Origin: Manis javanica
Lineage: Eukaryota > Chordata > Mammalia > Pholidota > Manidae
Length of the DNA stretch: 64,000 bases
Assembly (NCBI RefSeq): GCF_040802235.1
Contig: NC_133172.1
Coordinates: forward strand, 58,907,613 to 58,971,612
Direction: 5' to 3'
Position 1 is the first letter of the stretch; each line of letters begins with the position of its first letter. Made by a program: the position numbers and the translations under genes. The notes under the pieces are model-generated. The model saw only the letters and a program-made list of their open reading frames with translations, made no database searches and was not told where the DNA came from. Positions 43,104 to 54,770 of this stretch are shown in pieces.

Positions 43104-44622
43104 CAGGCACATCTTGTTTTATTGTGCTTTGCTTTAAGGTGCTTCGCAGATACTGTGATTTTTACAGATTGAAGATTTATGACAACTCTGTGTCAAGCAA
43201 GTCAGGCCATTTTTCCAACAGCATTTGCTCACTTTGTTACATTTTGGTAATTCTTGCAGTACTTGATACTTTTTCATTATTTTTTGTGGTGATTTGTGAT
43301 AGTGATGTTTTGATGTTACTATTGTGATTGTTTTGGAGTGCCACAAACTGCCCGTATTAGACAGCAAACTTAATTGATAAGTGTATGTGTTCTGACACTC
43401 CGTCTACTGGCCATTACCCTGTCTCCCTCTCCTCAGGCCTCCCTATTTCATGAGAAACAATACTGAAATTAGGCCAATTAGTAACTCTACAATGGCCTCT
43501 AAATGTTCAAGTGAAAGGAAGTGTCCTACATTTCTCACTTTAAATCAAAAGCTAGAAATGATTAAACTTAGTAAGGAAGGCCTGTCAAAGCCAAGATGCA
43601 CTGAAAGCTAGGGGTTTAAACAGCCAAGATGTGAATGCAAAGGAAACATTTTTGAAGGAAATTAAAAGTGCTACTTCAGTGAACACTAATGATAGGAAAG
43701 CAAAACCGCCTTATTGCTCACAGGGATAAAGTTTTAATGGTCCAGATAGAAGATCAAGCCAGCCACAATATTCCCTTAAGCCAAGGCCTAATTGAGAGTA
43801 AGGCCCTAACTCTTCAGTTCAATGGAGGCTGGCAGAGGTGAGGAAGCTGCAGAAAAGTCTGAAGCTGGCAGAGCTTGGTTCATGAGATTTAAGGAAAGAA
43901 GCCGTCTCTGTGATGTAAAAGTGCAGGTGGTAGCAAGTGCTGATGGAGATGCTGCAGCAAGTTGCCCAGCAGATCTGAAGGTAATTAATGAAGGCTGCAC
44001 TAAACAACAGATCGTCAATGTAGATGAATGGCCTTACAGTGGAAGAAGATGCCATCTAGGACTTCTCATAGCTAGAGAGGAGAAGGCAATGCATAGCTTC
44101 AAAGCTTTAATGGACAGGCTGATTCTCTTGGGAGGGGCTAATGCATCTGGTGACTTTAAGTTGAAGCCAGTGTTACTTTACTACTCAGAAAATCCCAGGG
44201 CTCTTAAGAATTACTTGATAAAGCAGCACTCTTTGAGAGGATTAACTTCAATTTTGTGGAGTGTCAACTGTTGCTGCAAACTCATTGTGTTATTTTAAGA
44301 AATTGCTCCAGCCACCCCAACCTTCAGCAACCACCACCCTGATGAGTCAACAGCCATCAACATCAAGGGAAGACCCTCTGCCAGTTAAAAGATTATGATT
44401 CACTGAAAGCTCAGATGATAAATACTGTAGCAATAAAGTATTTTAAATTAATGAACTACATTTTTTGAGTCATGCTATTGCACACTTAATAGACTACTGT
44501 ATATTGTAAACATAACTTCTGTATGCTCTGGGAGACCAGTAAAGTAATTTGACTCACTTTATTGAGATATTGCTTCACTGCGGTAGTCTGGAACTCAGTC
44601 CACAGTGTCTCCAATGTATGCC
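43104..44622 (+). mobile_element. Tigger1 DNA transposon, internally deleted, with transposase remnant
   Basis: Both ends are recognisable: left 'caggcacatcttgttttattg' with 'gctttgctttaaggtgcttcgc', right 'actgcggtagtctgg' and 'tctccaatgtatgcc'. The interior follows Tigger1: 'atggcctctaaatgttcaag', 'taaatcaaaagctagaaatg', 'agatgccatctagg', 'aatcccagggctcttaagaatta'. After about 44218 the sequence jumps to 'ttgataaagcagcactctttgag', which lies near the transposase C-terminus, so some 1 kb including the DDE core is gone. An open frame at 43822-44298 covers part of the CENP-B-like DNA-binding region and then runs on out of register. The intact element is about 2.4 kb and this copy is about 1.5 kb. 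It is inactive. Confidence 0.9.
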
Positions 44623-45329
44623 TTTATACTAGCTGAAATAGCAACCCCAAGAACAAATACCTCTTCCAGGGAGGAAGACAGTTCTGTTGACAGAGCCCTG
44701 AAGGACAAATAATTAGTGTCAGCTGGGAAAGTCACATCCAACATCAAATCTACCCTCTCTTAGAAAACGTGCTCCTTTTTCCTGTTCTCTGCTTCATTCA
44801 ATAAGCAAGCATTTATTGACTGCTTGTTATATGCAAATGTGACTAGGTCAACCAGCCTAAAAAACCTGAAAGTGTTAGTACATCCCTTCTGCTCTTACAT
44901 TCAGTAATCTATCAAGTCCTTCCAGTTACTTGTTCATGGTGATCTTGGTTAAATTAGAGCTTAGTGCTGGAGGTGTCCTTACAGGACAACCAGGTAAATA
45001 ATTCCTAAAACATCAGACAGTGGTTATAACAGCATGACCAGGGGAAATAAAAGCACATCAAAAACAAAAATAATTCCTGATTTCTGGATGATTCTGATGA
45101 TCAGCCGGGATTTGGAAACTACTGAGGTAAATGATGATATAATCCAAGTTGCATCAACTCAATCAGAATTCAGATTTGTGAACCTTCCATTTAGCTTTCT
45201 TTTTATTGTGTCCCCATTCATTGTTTCTTTTCCGTTACTGTAAGACTGTTCCTGAATTTAATGACTAAATTTTACTACTTTATGACTGTCTGACAGCCAA
45301 AGACTTTTTTCCTGCATCCTGCCCTTTTC
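44623..45329. other. Intergenic sequence with no clear feature
   Basis: A short 'taagcaagcatttattgact' near 44800 may be an L2 or MIR scrap. Nothing else is recognised. Confidence 0.35.
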
Positions 45330-45790
45330 ATTCTTTAACAAATATTTTTGGGCATCTCTTATGTTCCTGGTCCATTGGTAGATGCTAGGGAAATTACCCT
45401 TCCCTTGAGAATATGCCACAGACAAAGATAGAGATCCTAAGTGCTGTTATAGAGGTGAGAGTTACAGCAGAGAACCTAATAGGGATTTGAGGAGCTTGGA
45501 GCCTTTCTTGGGCAAGTGACATCTAAGCAGAGACTTCACGATGAGTGAAGGGTATGCCAGATAAAAAAGGGAAAGGGCCAGGAGGAGTGAAGGCATGTTT
45601 CACTCAGATGCAAAGGGGTTTGAATGACGCCTATTGTGTAAGTGACAAGTCTGGAGAGACAAGTAAGGCTAGATCTCAAAGGCCGTATGTTAGGTTGGTT
45701 AGGTTGGTAGGATTTTGAAAGATGCTGAAAAGCTACTGAAATGCTTTAAGTGAGAGAATGATATTTAAAAATTGCAGACTAGAATTGTTT
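45330..45790 (-). mobile_element. L2 LINE 3' region, antisense
   Basis: Reversed L2: 'taacaaatatttttgggcatc', 'ggtagatgctagggaaatta', 'gctgttatagaggtgag', 'gacatctaagcagagacttc', and 'agatgctgaaaagctactgaa'. It faces a sense L2 at 45955-46395. Confidence 0.65.
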
Positions 45791-45954
45791 CATTCTTAAG
45801 ATCACTGTCTGAAAGTAGAGTAGGAAAATAGAGGAAAGAAAAACAGAAGAAGGCAGAGAGAAAGGCTAACTCTCAAGTCATCTCAAGCATTCTTTTAGAA
45901 TACTCTTACTAATTTCTTTTAGATTACTTTTCTATTCTAACCAATTAATCCTAT

Positions 45955-46395
45955 CACCACCTGTGAGATAAAATCAAGGTTGATGGTCAGAGTTTTCCAT
46001 ACCTGTCTTAATCTCCTAGCTTTTTTATCTTGTCTTGTATGCTTCAATTTAGACTCCTCCAAACATTCCAGATTTGCCTTCCCTGTAAATATTCATACTG
46101 CCTTCTATTTCCGGAATGATGCCTGGAATGTTTCCTCTTTTTCCAATTTTTCAATTCCTGCCTATCTTTCAGAATCCAATTCAAATTTTATCTTTCTTTT
46201 ACATCTCTGAAAATAATTTTTTTATATGCTGGTAGTGTTGTTTTATAGTTTCAGTGTTTAATTACACACTGCCTTTTATTTTTACCTAATGTTGCAGGTG
46301 CAGAAGGGCAGTCCTGAATTTTCTCATTACCTGAATCTTACACAGCTTCAAGCATTTTTTCATATACTCAATAAATACTTGTTGAATGAATAAGT
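45955..46395 (+). mobile_element. L2 LINE 3' region, sense
   Basis: L2 tail order: 'tcagatttgccttccctg'-like cluster, 'gatgcctggaatgtttcctc', 'ttcctgcctatctttcagaatcc', 'aattacacactgccttttat' and the standard end 'aataaatacttgttgaatga'. Confidence 0.7.
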
Positions 46396-48117
46396 GAAAA
46401 ACTTCTTCTTAAAGTGGTTGAGGCAGCATCTTTTAAAATTATGTGTATTTTAAGATAATTTATAAGCCCCAGAATACCTAGCCAATTCTATCTAGTTGAA
46501 TTGGTATTTAAACATTTTTTTAATCTTACAGTGAAAAAAATTAAAGGCCAAGGACATGGTAATGAAAACCACTTATTTTCCTTTACTGATTCTATTCAAA
46601 ATGTTCTTTCAGTTAAAAAGATACAATATCTTTGGAATTTCTGTGGAAATTTCTAAAGAAGTGAGTTGCTATGGGGATTATGAAATGAAAAAATTAAAAA
46701 GTACGGCCAATTTATACAAATGAAGCCACCATGTCTAAACCTGGAAGACGTTGATGAGGGATGGAGGAGGTTCTCAGAAAGAAAAAGAATGTGGAAATGA
46801 AGTGTTAGGCATGTGTTATGATGGTGCAAGTCAAGCCACAGCTAAGATGGGTGTTTATTTTCCCCAAGAGGAAATTGTATGTTTACTACTAATAAGGAGG
46901 AACAAAAGAAATGTTTTCACATCAGAGGGCTAGAGAGACTAAACAGTCTTCTCTTTACCTATGACAAGTTTTTACTCAAAAAAGTAGAGATCAGGTCATA
47001 GAAGTCAAAGCCTAATAGTTGAAAAGGAGGCCTTGTGACTTTGAACCAAGCGTACAGCAGTAGCACTCGCTGTTTTATATCCTTCTACCATCAGTCTTAT
47101 GCATATGAGTCCCACCATTACAAAAATAAAAAGCCTCCCCCCCTTTTTTTTTACAAGGACAGTTACGTTAGTAGTATGTTTTGTAGACATAAAAATGCAT
47201 TTTGTCTTTTGGAGAAATATTTCCTATTACAACTACAAGAAAGAAATGCAAAACTACTCTCCTAGATCACTGCCTGCTTGCTCTGAGTGTGCCTGAAAAA
47301 TCAGTGGCATGTGCGTTCAGCCCTGCACACTCGCCGGGTGGTGTAGGCTGATGGAGAGTGGATTCCTAATTCTGATTCTGTTTCTGAGTTCTCCGGTGTT
47401 CCTGCCACAGTCGGAAATTCCTGACCTAGAGGATGCTGACCAGCCAGCCAGGACAGGGGCTTCCAGGAAGCAAGTGAACGATTAAATGAAGTTCTCTTGT
47501 CGACTTCCTCCCTGTAAGGTATAAAAGTGAAAGAGAACTAGCGGTGATGTTTTGTGATAAAGAGGAAACAAATCTAGTTAGGTGTTCGATTTGTTTGATT
47601 AAAACAATTACTAGATTTTCAAATTACAGTGTGTTATAAAAGTAATGCATTTCATTGTAACCAGTTAAAAATATAGAAATGTACTAGGTAAAAAATCAAA
47701 GTCTTACCTATACTTCACTTCCCCAGCTTCTGTTCCTCAGGGGCAACATCTGTTAAATCCTCTGGCTTTAAAAGTCTGTGGTAAACAAAAACTCTTTCAG
47801 AAAACTATATGTCTATTGAGTTGTTTTAAGAAAGATACCTGTTTCTGATAGTAAGAAGGCATCACAAAGTGTTATGATCTCTTTTTTCTCAAATATGCCC
47901 ACAGGTGTTTGTCTGTTTCTTTTGTTTTTCTGTCTCATGAGAAGGTTTGGCCATGACGTAATACCACCATTGGGTGGCAGCCCAAATTGCAACCCCCTAA
48001 GAAGTGAATTTATCCTGGGCATTGGGTTCTATTTTGTGAAATTCATCTTACAAATGACAACTTTGCACAGATTTTTAAAAATGAAGTATTGAATAAAATT
48101 TTCCTCTTGTTCCTAAC
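46396..48117. other. Intergenic sequence with no supported feature
   Basis: No gene, RNA or repeat family is recognised with confidence. The small open frames are isolated and unlike known proteins. Confidence 0.35.
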
Positions 48118-48172
48118 AAGAATGAGGGAGAGAGAAGGAAAGAGGCAGAGGGAGAGAGAGAGAAAGAGAGAA
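48118..48172 (+). repeat. (GA)n purine tract
   Basis: Runs such as 'gagggagagagagagaaagagag' form an interrupted GA repeat. Confidence 0.85.
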
Positions 48173-49289
48173 CACAACCAAGCAAAGGAAATTCCTAGTG
48201 AGTAGACAGATGTCTGGGAGAAAATCTTCTCTTCCATTGAGCCATTTTGCCCCTGCCCGTCTACTCTGAATAGCTAGAGAGCCACTGAGTCCTCCTGGCT
48301 CCGTGAAGATCAAATGGGATAACATATGTGAAAACACCTTACCAAATGTACAGAGCTGTGTGGCTGTGAAGGATGGGTATTACAGCATGGAAGCAGGGTG
48401 CTTTCATAGCCACTTTTATTGGCACGGTTGCTTTTTAAATGGAGTAGTCTGTGTGAATTAACGAACACAAACCCAGATTGCACATCTTTATTTTCTTTAA
48501 ACTCACCTAAACCCATATCTAAGATCTCATCGTACTTCTGGTCTGGCAGTAATTAAGTCTAAATATTTATTAGTGCTCTCCTGTTCCAAACATTGCACGA
48601 AGGTTCGGGATCTTACACGGTGCCAAGGGGAAGACCCCTCTGGCGACTGATCTGCAGCTCTCACCGGATGCTGTGGAGATGGCCATTGTGCAGCTAGCTT
48701 GGTCCTTGCTGATTCTGCTCCTCCACTGCTTCTAGTCCATGCTTGGTGTTCAGGAATCTTTGAAAGGACTCAGGGCCAGGTATCCGACCTCTTTGGGTGA
48801 GCCCCGCAGATACTCTGTTGTCTTGCCAGATTCTCTATTTCACTAGACCTTCTGAATCCTGATTTCTTTCCATATCGAGAAAAACTTCCTCTTCCTTTTG
48901 GCTGTCCTGGGAGGTACAATGACAGTCCCATCTGCCTCCAGGCCGCATGGACATACCTCTTCAGTGAGCATAGGATTTGACAGGAGTCAGAAAGAGCTGC
49001 AGATCCCAAGCAGCTTCTGCTCTGTTCCCTGTAACATGCTAAGGGCTTGGCCGCCTTCTGGAACTGTTGAGGTGTACATAGAACAAAACACAAACCGAAG
49101 ACTCAAGAAACTATTCTGCTTGAATGGCATAACAAAGGCCGCCTCTTGGTTTCAGCAGGGCAGAGTGTATTGGTGAGGGCATTCCAGGTCGTGTGTGATC
49201 TCTCTGGGTGAAAAAAGCACATTATCTTCTGATTTCTTGACCATACATAGTCTAAAGAACTGTTCTTTTTTTCATTGAGCTGCAATAAT
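48173..49289. other. Intergenic sequence with no firm feature
   Basis: A decayed MIR-like scrap ('gggataacatatgtgaaaac') lies near 48320. The minus-strand frame at 48770-49093 (107 codons) matches no family I recognise and has no exon context. Confidence 0.35.
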
Positions 49290-49690
49290 TTGTAGATAAA
49301 ATGAAAGTTCCTGTGGCCAGGATTCTCACCTGGCTCTGGTCGGGTTGCTTACTACACACATGTGGGCAATACTTCGTTACTGACTCTATATAAAGAGCTC
49401 TGCCCAGTGCTCTGGGTGACATGGTGGCATGGCTGCAAGGTTGCAGGAGAGCAGAGCGGAGGCTGGAGTGGTGGCAGCACCGAGGACAGAGACTGGGACG
49501 GCTGTGTGGGTGGAGAGGCCCAGAGGCAGAGACCAGCTTGCTGCGTGCAGACTCACTCTGAGTGGATGGGATTCTAGTGATTGACCTGCTACCATGGAAA
49601 TAAAGTTGGGTATAACCCTTTCACCCCAAGAACGTTTTACTGTAATTTCTTTGGTCACACTGAATCCATAGTGAACTTGCCCAGAGCTGA
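49290..49690 (+). mobile_element. ERV LTR with TATA box and polyadenylation signal, family not named
   Basis: The element has LTR architecture: a TATA box 'ctatataaag' at 49385-49394, a G-rich transcribed part, 'gctgcgtgcagactcactctg', 'gtgattgacctgctaccatgg', AATAAA at 49599-49604, and a 3' end 'tctttggtcacactgaatcc' followed by 'atagtgaacttgcc'. I recognise this 3' end as a mammalian LTR but cannot give the family. It appears to be a solo LTR, as no internal region follows. Confidence 0.6.
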
Positions 49691-49994
49691 AAACCATTGA
49701 CAAGACAAATTCCAATATAAGAGAAAAAGGAAAACACTTCGTTAATTCTAAAAAGCAATAATTATAATAGTTTATAATTTACATTTATTGATAAAACACC
49801 TCTTCTAACATTAGTGAACATTGCTTCTCTGGACTGGTTATTTGAATTTTTATAGCAATATTTAAACTAGAAGGAAGCTAAATTGCTTTTTGTTTATTTG
49901 TGCTGCTTAGAGGATGGGTGTTAGGAATGATTAATTCTGTTGATTAATCAGAAATTAGTTGCTGTAAGTTAAATGTATAACTGGCATTTAGTAG

Positions 49995-50290
49995 ATAAAA
50001 TTTAAGGATTAAAAATTTTTTAAATTTTTTATTATGGAAATTTTCAAAAAAATTCAAAAGTATAGAGAAGAATTATCTAACACCCATATACTTGGCAACC
50101 AGTGTAATTATCAATTCATGGCCAATCTTGTTTAACGTATGTCTCCTAGTTTCTCTCTCTCCAGTTATTTTGAAGCCAATCCTATGCATCACATAATTTA
50201 TTTGTAAATATTTCAGTATATATCTCTAAATGGTAAGGACTTAAAAAAAAATAACAATCATAACCATTTGGTAGAACTGTAATTACATTT
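49995..50290 (-). mobile_element. L1 3' tail, antisense
   Basis: Reversed L1M tail: 'attatggaaattttcaaaaa', 'cacccatatacttggcaac', 'aattatcaattcatggccaatc', 'ttgtttaacgtatgtctcc', 'attttgaagccaatcctatgc' and 'atttcagtatatatctctaaa'. Confidence 0.75.
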
Positions 50291-50389
50291 ACAAGTTCAT
50301 GATGAAGGAACACTGTCTTTATTTTCTTCATTTATCTTGTCTCATTTAAAATTTAATATTAAATTTATGTCAACAATATAAATCTACAC

Positions 50390-50650
50390 ATACATACCCT
50401 GAAAGATATCCAGGATATGTCGTTAAGTGAAAGAGCAATTAGTAGAATAAGTTTTATAACATGGTTCAATTTCTCTCTTAAAAGTTATAAATATCTACAT
50501 ATATTTTTGTTTAACCATGTAAAAAGACTAGAAAGATATGTTAAACCAAGAATAGTTGTTACAGTGAGAATAATCACTGCTGGTATTGGGCTGCAGAAAG
50601 GACTCACTTTTTAACATATTTTTCAGTATTTTTTATTTTAAAAATATGTA
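50390..50650 (+). mobile_element. L1 3' fragment, sense
   Basis: Landmarks: 'gatatccaggatatgtcgttaagtg', 'aagagcaattagtagaataag', 'ttaaccatgtaaaaagactag', 'aaagatatgttaaaccaag' and 'cagaaaggactcactttttaac'. It lies head-on to the antisense L1 tail just before it. Confidence 0.6.
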
Positions 50651-50799
50651 TATTAGTTTTGGAATTCAATTTTCAAAAAAGAATTCATGAAAGGAGAACT
50701 TAAAGAAACCATGGCAACATGTGAAATGAGAGACCTTCTCAGATCAGGATATCCTGTCCAAGAGTAGTCCCTCAGTTGGATAATATTACTCCCAGGTTA

Positions 50800-50990
50800 A
50801 TAAGGGTAGCACTTGGCTTGTCTAGAGTGTCGGCTGTGTGCCAGGCACTTTGACAGGTGCTTTCGATCTGATGATTTCTCACCATAACCCTTTGACATGG
50901 GTATTCCCATTTCACAGATGAAGACACACAACCTACCATAGTTAAATAACTTGCCAGGACTTCGGAACTAAGGTGCTGGACCCCCTTACC
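50800..50990 (-). mobile_element. MIR SINE, antisense
   Basis: Reversed MIR: 'ggctgtgtgccaggcacttt', 'gacaggtgctttcgatctga', 'ttcccatttcacagatgaag', 'ttaaataacttgccagg' and 'ctaaggtgctgga'. Confidence 0.85.
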
Positions 50991-52204
50991 ATGCTGTACT
51001 CACTTCACTGGTCATTCCCCTTCCCTCTTCTGACAGTGTCACTGTTACAGAATAAAGTTTGTATGTCTGTTTGTCCTTGTTTGACTCTTGTTGTTTAACT
51101 TTCAAATTAGCTTTAACTATTTTGCTATAAACTCAATGACTTAGGCAAAACAAAGTATAATTCCTCTCATTTTACCCCTTGTTCCTAGAATCTGACTGTC
51201 CTAAAGGAATAAGGAGAGAAACAATTCCCCCAAAACTTAATGCTTTTCTGATTTGAGAAACATTTAAATAACAGGCAAATGGTTCCTCACATTAGCGGGT
51301 TTTGGTGCAGTTCTCCACCTGCCTAACCTTTTTTTGGGGGGCGGAAAATGTCATACAGCATTCTTAATTTATCTATTTCATAAGTACAGTGCAAAGATTA
51401 CAAATGTTTGAGAATACAAGTTTCCAGCACTTTTATCTGGACTACATTCCAAATCATAGACGTAAACCAGCTGTACCTACTTTTTTCTAAAGTCTTCATG
51501 GATTAGTCCTTGCTCACTGTAGCAAGTTTGTTTTTTCAACTTCACCTTAGCATCACTATATTTTGGGCTTTTTGGGGTCATTTTTGTTGCTTAATATAAC
51601 TTTATTATTTAACAAATAATGCAACAGGAAAGCAAATTAGTCTATAAACAATATACCTACACACAAACACTGTAATATACATAAATTGTCTTTGTATTTA
51701 AAACATTATATCTCTCATTTATTGGGGGTAATTGAGATATTACTGTGTACCCAAAAGAAAACTGTCTTTAACCCAAAGAAAATTGATTCCTACAAAAATT
51801 TGCAGAAATTAAGTGATTCCTTAAGAGATGAGTAGTTTGAAGTTTTCCATCCTTTGCACTCTTGCTCTGGCCATCCCAGCAGGGTCATAGGAGCTTCACA
51901 GCCTGGATTGAGAAAATGGCCCTGATGAGAGAGTCTTCGGGAACTTAGGCCACTTGATGTCCCTCTTTACACACAATGAAAAAGTACAGCAAGTATGAAC
52001 TGCACAGACCACAGGAAGATACTGTCCAATCTTGCCTGTATTAAAATAAGATTTGAGGCTTTAATTACTTAGATTAAAAATCTTGCCCTTCAGATAAGTT
52101 GAGTAGTAGTCACTCTAGTGGGTAATTCACAGTGTTTGGAGTAATAAACTAAATATTAATTACAAATGTATAGCTTTACCCTGTACCTCTGAGTTTAGAT
52201 ACCC
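50991..52204. other. Intergenic sequence with no supported feature
   Basis: The stretch is A+T-rich with no recognisable gene. It may include more L1 body, but no landmark is firm. Confidence 0.35.
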
Positions 52205-52790
52205 CAAAGAAATTTTTTAAAAATTGTAATATAGTTGATATACAATATTATATTGGTTTCATATGTACAACATAGTGATTTGACAATTAGGTACATTACT
52301 AAATGCTCACCACAGTAAGGGCAGTTATCCTCTGTCATTATATGAAAATATTACAGTATTATTGGCTCTATTCCCTATGCTGTACTTCCATTACTGTGAC
52401 TAATTTATTTTTCAATTTGAAGTTTGTACCTCCTTGTTTCTCCGTCATCTGTTTCACCCATCACCTTGTCTCCCTATGGTAACCAATAATTTGTTGTCTT
52501 TGTTTATGAGTCTTTCTTTTTTGTTTGTTTTGTTCTTTAGATTTCACATGTAAGTGAAGTCATGGTATTTGTTTCTTTCTGACTTATTTCACTTAGAATA
52601 ATACCCTCTAGGCCCATCCATATTGTTGCAAATGGCAAGATTTGGTTCTTTTTTATGCCTAATATTCATTGTATATATGTACCACATCTTCACCCATTCG
52701 TTTATTGATAGACATTTAGGTTGTTTCCATATTTTGGCTATTGAAAATAATGTGATAAACATAGAAGTGCATATATATTTTTGAATTAGC
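52205..52790 (-). mobile_element. L1 3' UTR and ORF2 end, antisense, laurasiatherian-like
   Basis: Reversed L1: 'gtaatatagttgatatacaa', 'ttggtttcatatgtacaac', 'tgctcaccacagtaagggcag', 'attccctatgctgtac', 'tagatttcacatgtaagtg', 'taccctctaggcccatccat', 'attgttgcaaatggcaag' and 'ttggctattgaaaataatg'. This version of the tail is one I associate with bats, carnivores and ungulates. It is the least diverged repeat of the window by eye, but its reading frame is broken. Confidence 0.85.
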
Positions 52791-53204
52791 GGTTTTGTTT
52801 CTTTGGGTAAATTGGGTAAATTGGTTTCTAGGTAGGTCTCACACTGGAGTCTAGGGCACTTCATTAATGTAGTTGATTTGCAACCCTGTTCCTCCAAGAT
52901 GTATTTTTCCTGTAACTTATACACCATGGTTGGCTTTTTAGTTATTTCTTCTTTTGAATCATCTTGCGGTTGTTGTTATTACAAAGCAAGTGTCCAGATG
53001 TGAGTGTTTGGTTGTGTGATAAATGGAACCTTAATATAACCTCTGGCAGACGAGAATGTCTTTAAAGTCATGGCTTTCATGACATTTTAAGTATTTGGGA
53101 TGGAAATTTTCTGAAAGATCTCAACTTAACTATTTAGTTAACTTAATAGACAACTGTGACTCCAACAAGGTTAAGTGTGACAATTCCAGAACTAGAGAGG
53201 TTGT
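52791..53204. other. Intergenic sequence with no recognisable feature
   Basis: No gene or repeat family is recognised after the L1 ends. Confidence 0.35.
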
Positions 53205-53455
53205 GGTGTACCAGTGGTTAAGTGCTTTGGGTCGGAAGTCCCATAGTCTGGGTTTAAATCCTGCTCCTGCCATATATCACTTGTGTGAGGTTGTACAAGT
53301 TACATCACTTCACTGTGCCTAAGTTTCTGCATTTGAAAATGGCATGATCATCGTACATAGTTTACTGAGCTATTTTGAGGATTAAATAAATGAATATAAG
53401 TTAAACACTTAGCACAGTGCCTGGTACATAGTGAATGCTGAGTAAATGCAGGTAG
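53205..53455 (+). mobile_element. MIR SINE, sense, full-length with tRNA-like head
   Basis: The head 'tgtaccagtggttaagtgct' and 'gggtttaaatcctgctcctgcc' keeps a box B-like pattern. The core 'gtgtgaggttgtacaagtta', 'actgagctattttgaggatt' and the tail 'agcacagtgcctggtacatag' follow. It is the best preserved MIR here. Confidence 0.9.
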
Positions 53456-54374
53456 AATTAGAATACATGTCTCCTACCTCGGTGGATTGCTTTATAGTTG
53501 TATTGCATTGTCTGTCTTGACCTACCTTAAATATAGTAAAATATTTCAGTAACATTTCTCATTGAAGTGATTAAATATTTAAGAAAAGAGCAATCATTTA
53601 ACAAATATCCACCCATTTTTTTCACATGAGAAATGGCCATGTAATAAATGAAAAATATGGAATGAAATGAAAAAATTAAATGATATATGTTTGAATATAT
53701 TCAGGTAATGTGTCATATAATAAATTATTTTTTAATACAGCCACAATTCCTAATTTGTATAAACAATTGTCCACTCTAGTGGCTCATTAGATAAATTGAG
53801 CCCCAGTAACCAAAACAAATGTACATCTGGAATGTGAAACTGTTACTGGAAACTCACTGGAACTGAAATTTCCAGTAAAGGGAACCCTTGATTTTTCAAT
53901 AAAAGAAGAAATATCTGTTTTGGGCCTATGTAGATGGTATGGATTTGGCAATGATTTGTTCTTCAATTATAATCACTTACTGCCTTTTAAAGAGAGATTC
54001 ATGTCTTTGCAGCTCTCTGTGAAGATGGAGTGCTATAGCAACAGTGGCTATCTTAGATATGTGATACTGTCCACCAGTTAAACTGTTAGTGTCAGCTCTA
54101 TGCATTGAGCCATGTGTAGTGAGTTAAGCTCTATTTCTATTCTTATTAGATATTGTGACAGACACTTTAGGAACTAGCCTACTCCACTGTCATTCTCACT
54201 AGTGTTGTTTCTTGCTAGTCAAACCCTAACTTTCCTCAAATATTGGGTGGCCATGTGCTTTAGCAGAAATTGGGGTTTCGTTCAGTTTTGAGTGGAGGTG
54301 AATCTTGAATATCTAAACCAGACATTCTAATTCTAATTATTACCTTGAGAGTGATTGATTTAGGCATGGGTATA
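53456..54374. other. Intergenic sequence with no clear feature
   Basis: The end of this stretch may already belong to the LTR that follows. No gene is visible. Confidence 0.35.
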
Positions 54375-54770
54375 TATGACATAATTTTGGCCAATGAGAA
54401 CTGAGGGGGACTCTGGGGAGCAGGGTGTTTGTGGGACCAATTTATGTGTAGAAGGGAACACTTTTGCCTCTGACTGTTGTCATCTTTATATGGTGCCTGC
54501 AATTGCAAGAGCAGAAGCCATCTTAGGAGCTGGAGGAGCGCCAGCCTCAAGGGGCAAGCCAACATGCTTACGTTGGCAGAGCAGGCAGACGGGAAGGACC
54601 TAGATCCTTCCTGATATTGGTGAATTGCCAAGTGAACTCACCCTGGAGCTGCTATACCTCTGGACCTCTTTTGTGATATAATAAAAATAATTGCTCAAGC
54701 TGGTTTTACTCAGCCTTCTGTTTTCAACAGAAACACGCTAACTGATAAATGTAAACTCACGTATTATAAT
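54375..54770 (+). mobile_element. MLT1-like MaLR LTR, sense
   Basis: LTR order: 'attttggccaatgagaactg', 'gcagaagccatcttaggagc', 'gggcaagccaacatgctta', 'gacgggaaggacctagatcc', 'gatataataaaaataattgc' (AATAAA) and 'ttctgttttcaacagaaac' then 'gctaactgata'. It resembles the copy at 7855-8242. Confidence 0.55.

Noticed and set aside
43822..44298. 158-codon open frame as a candidate host gene
   Set aside because: It is a piece of the Tigger1 transposase within a transposon whose catalytic region is deleted; the last part runs on out of the original frame.
48770..49093. 107-codon minus-strand frame as a possible retrogene
   Set aside because: I could not match it to any known protein, and it lacks a poly(A) tail, target-site duplications or exon signals.
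53205..53300. Possible tRNA gene from a box B-like sequence
   Set aside because: It is the tRNA-derived head of a full-length MIR SINE; the rest of the MIR follows directly and no cloverleaf is intact.
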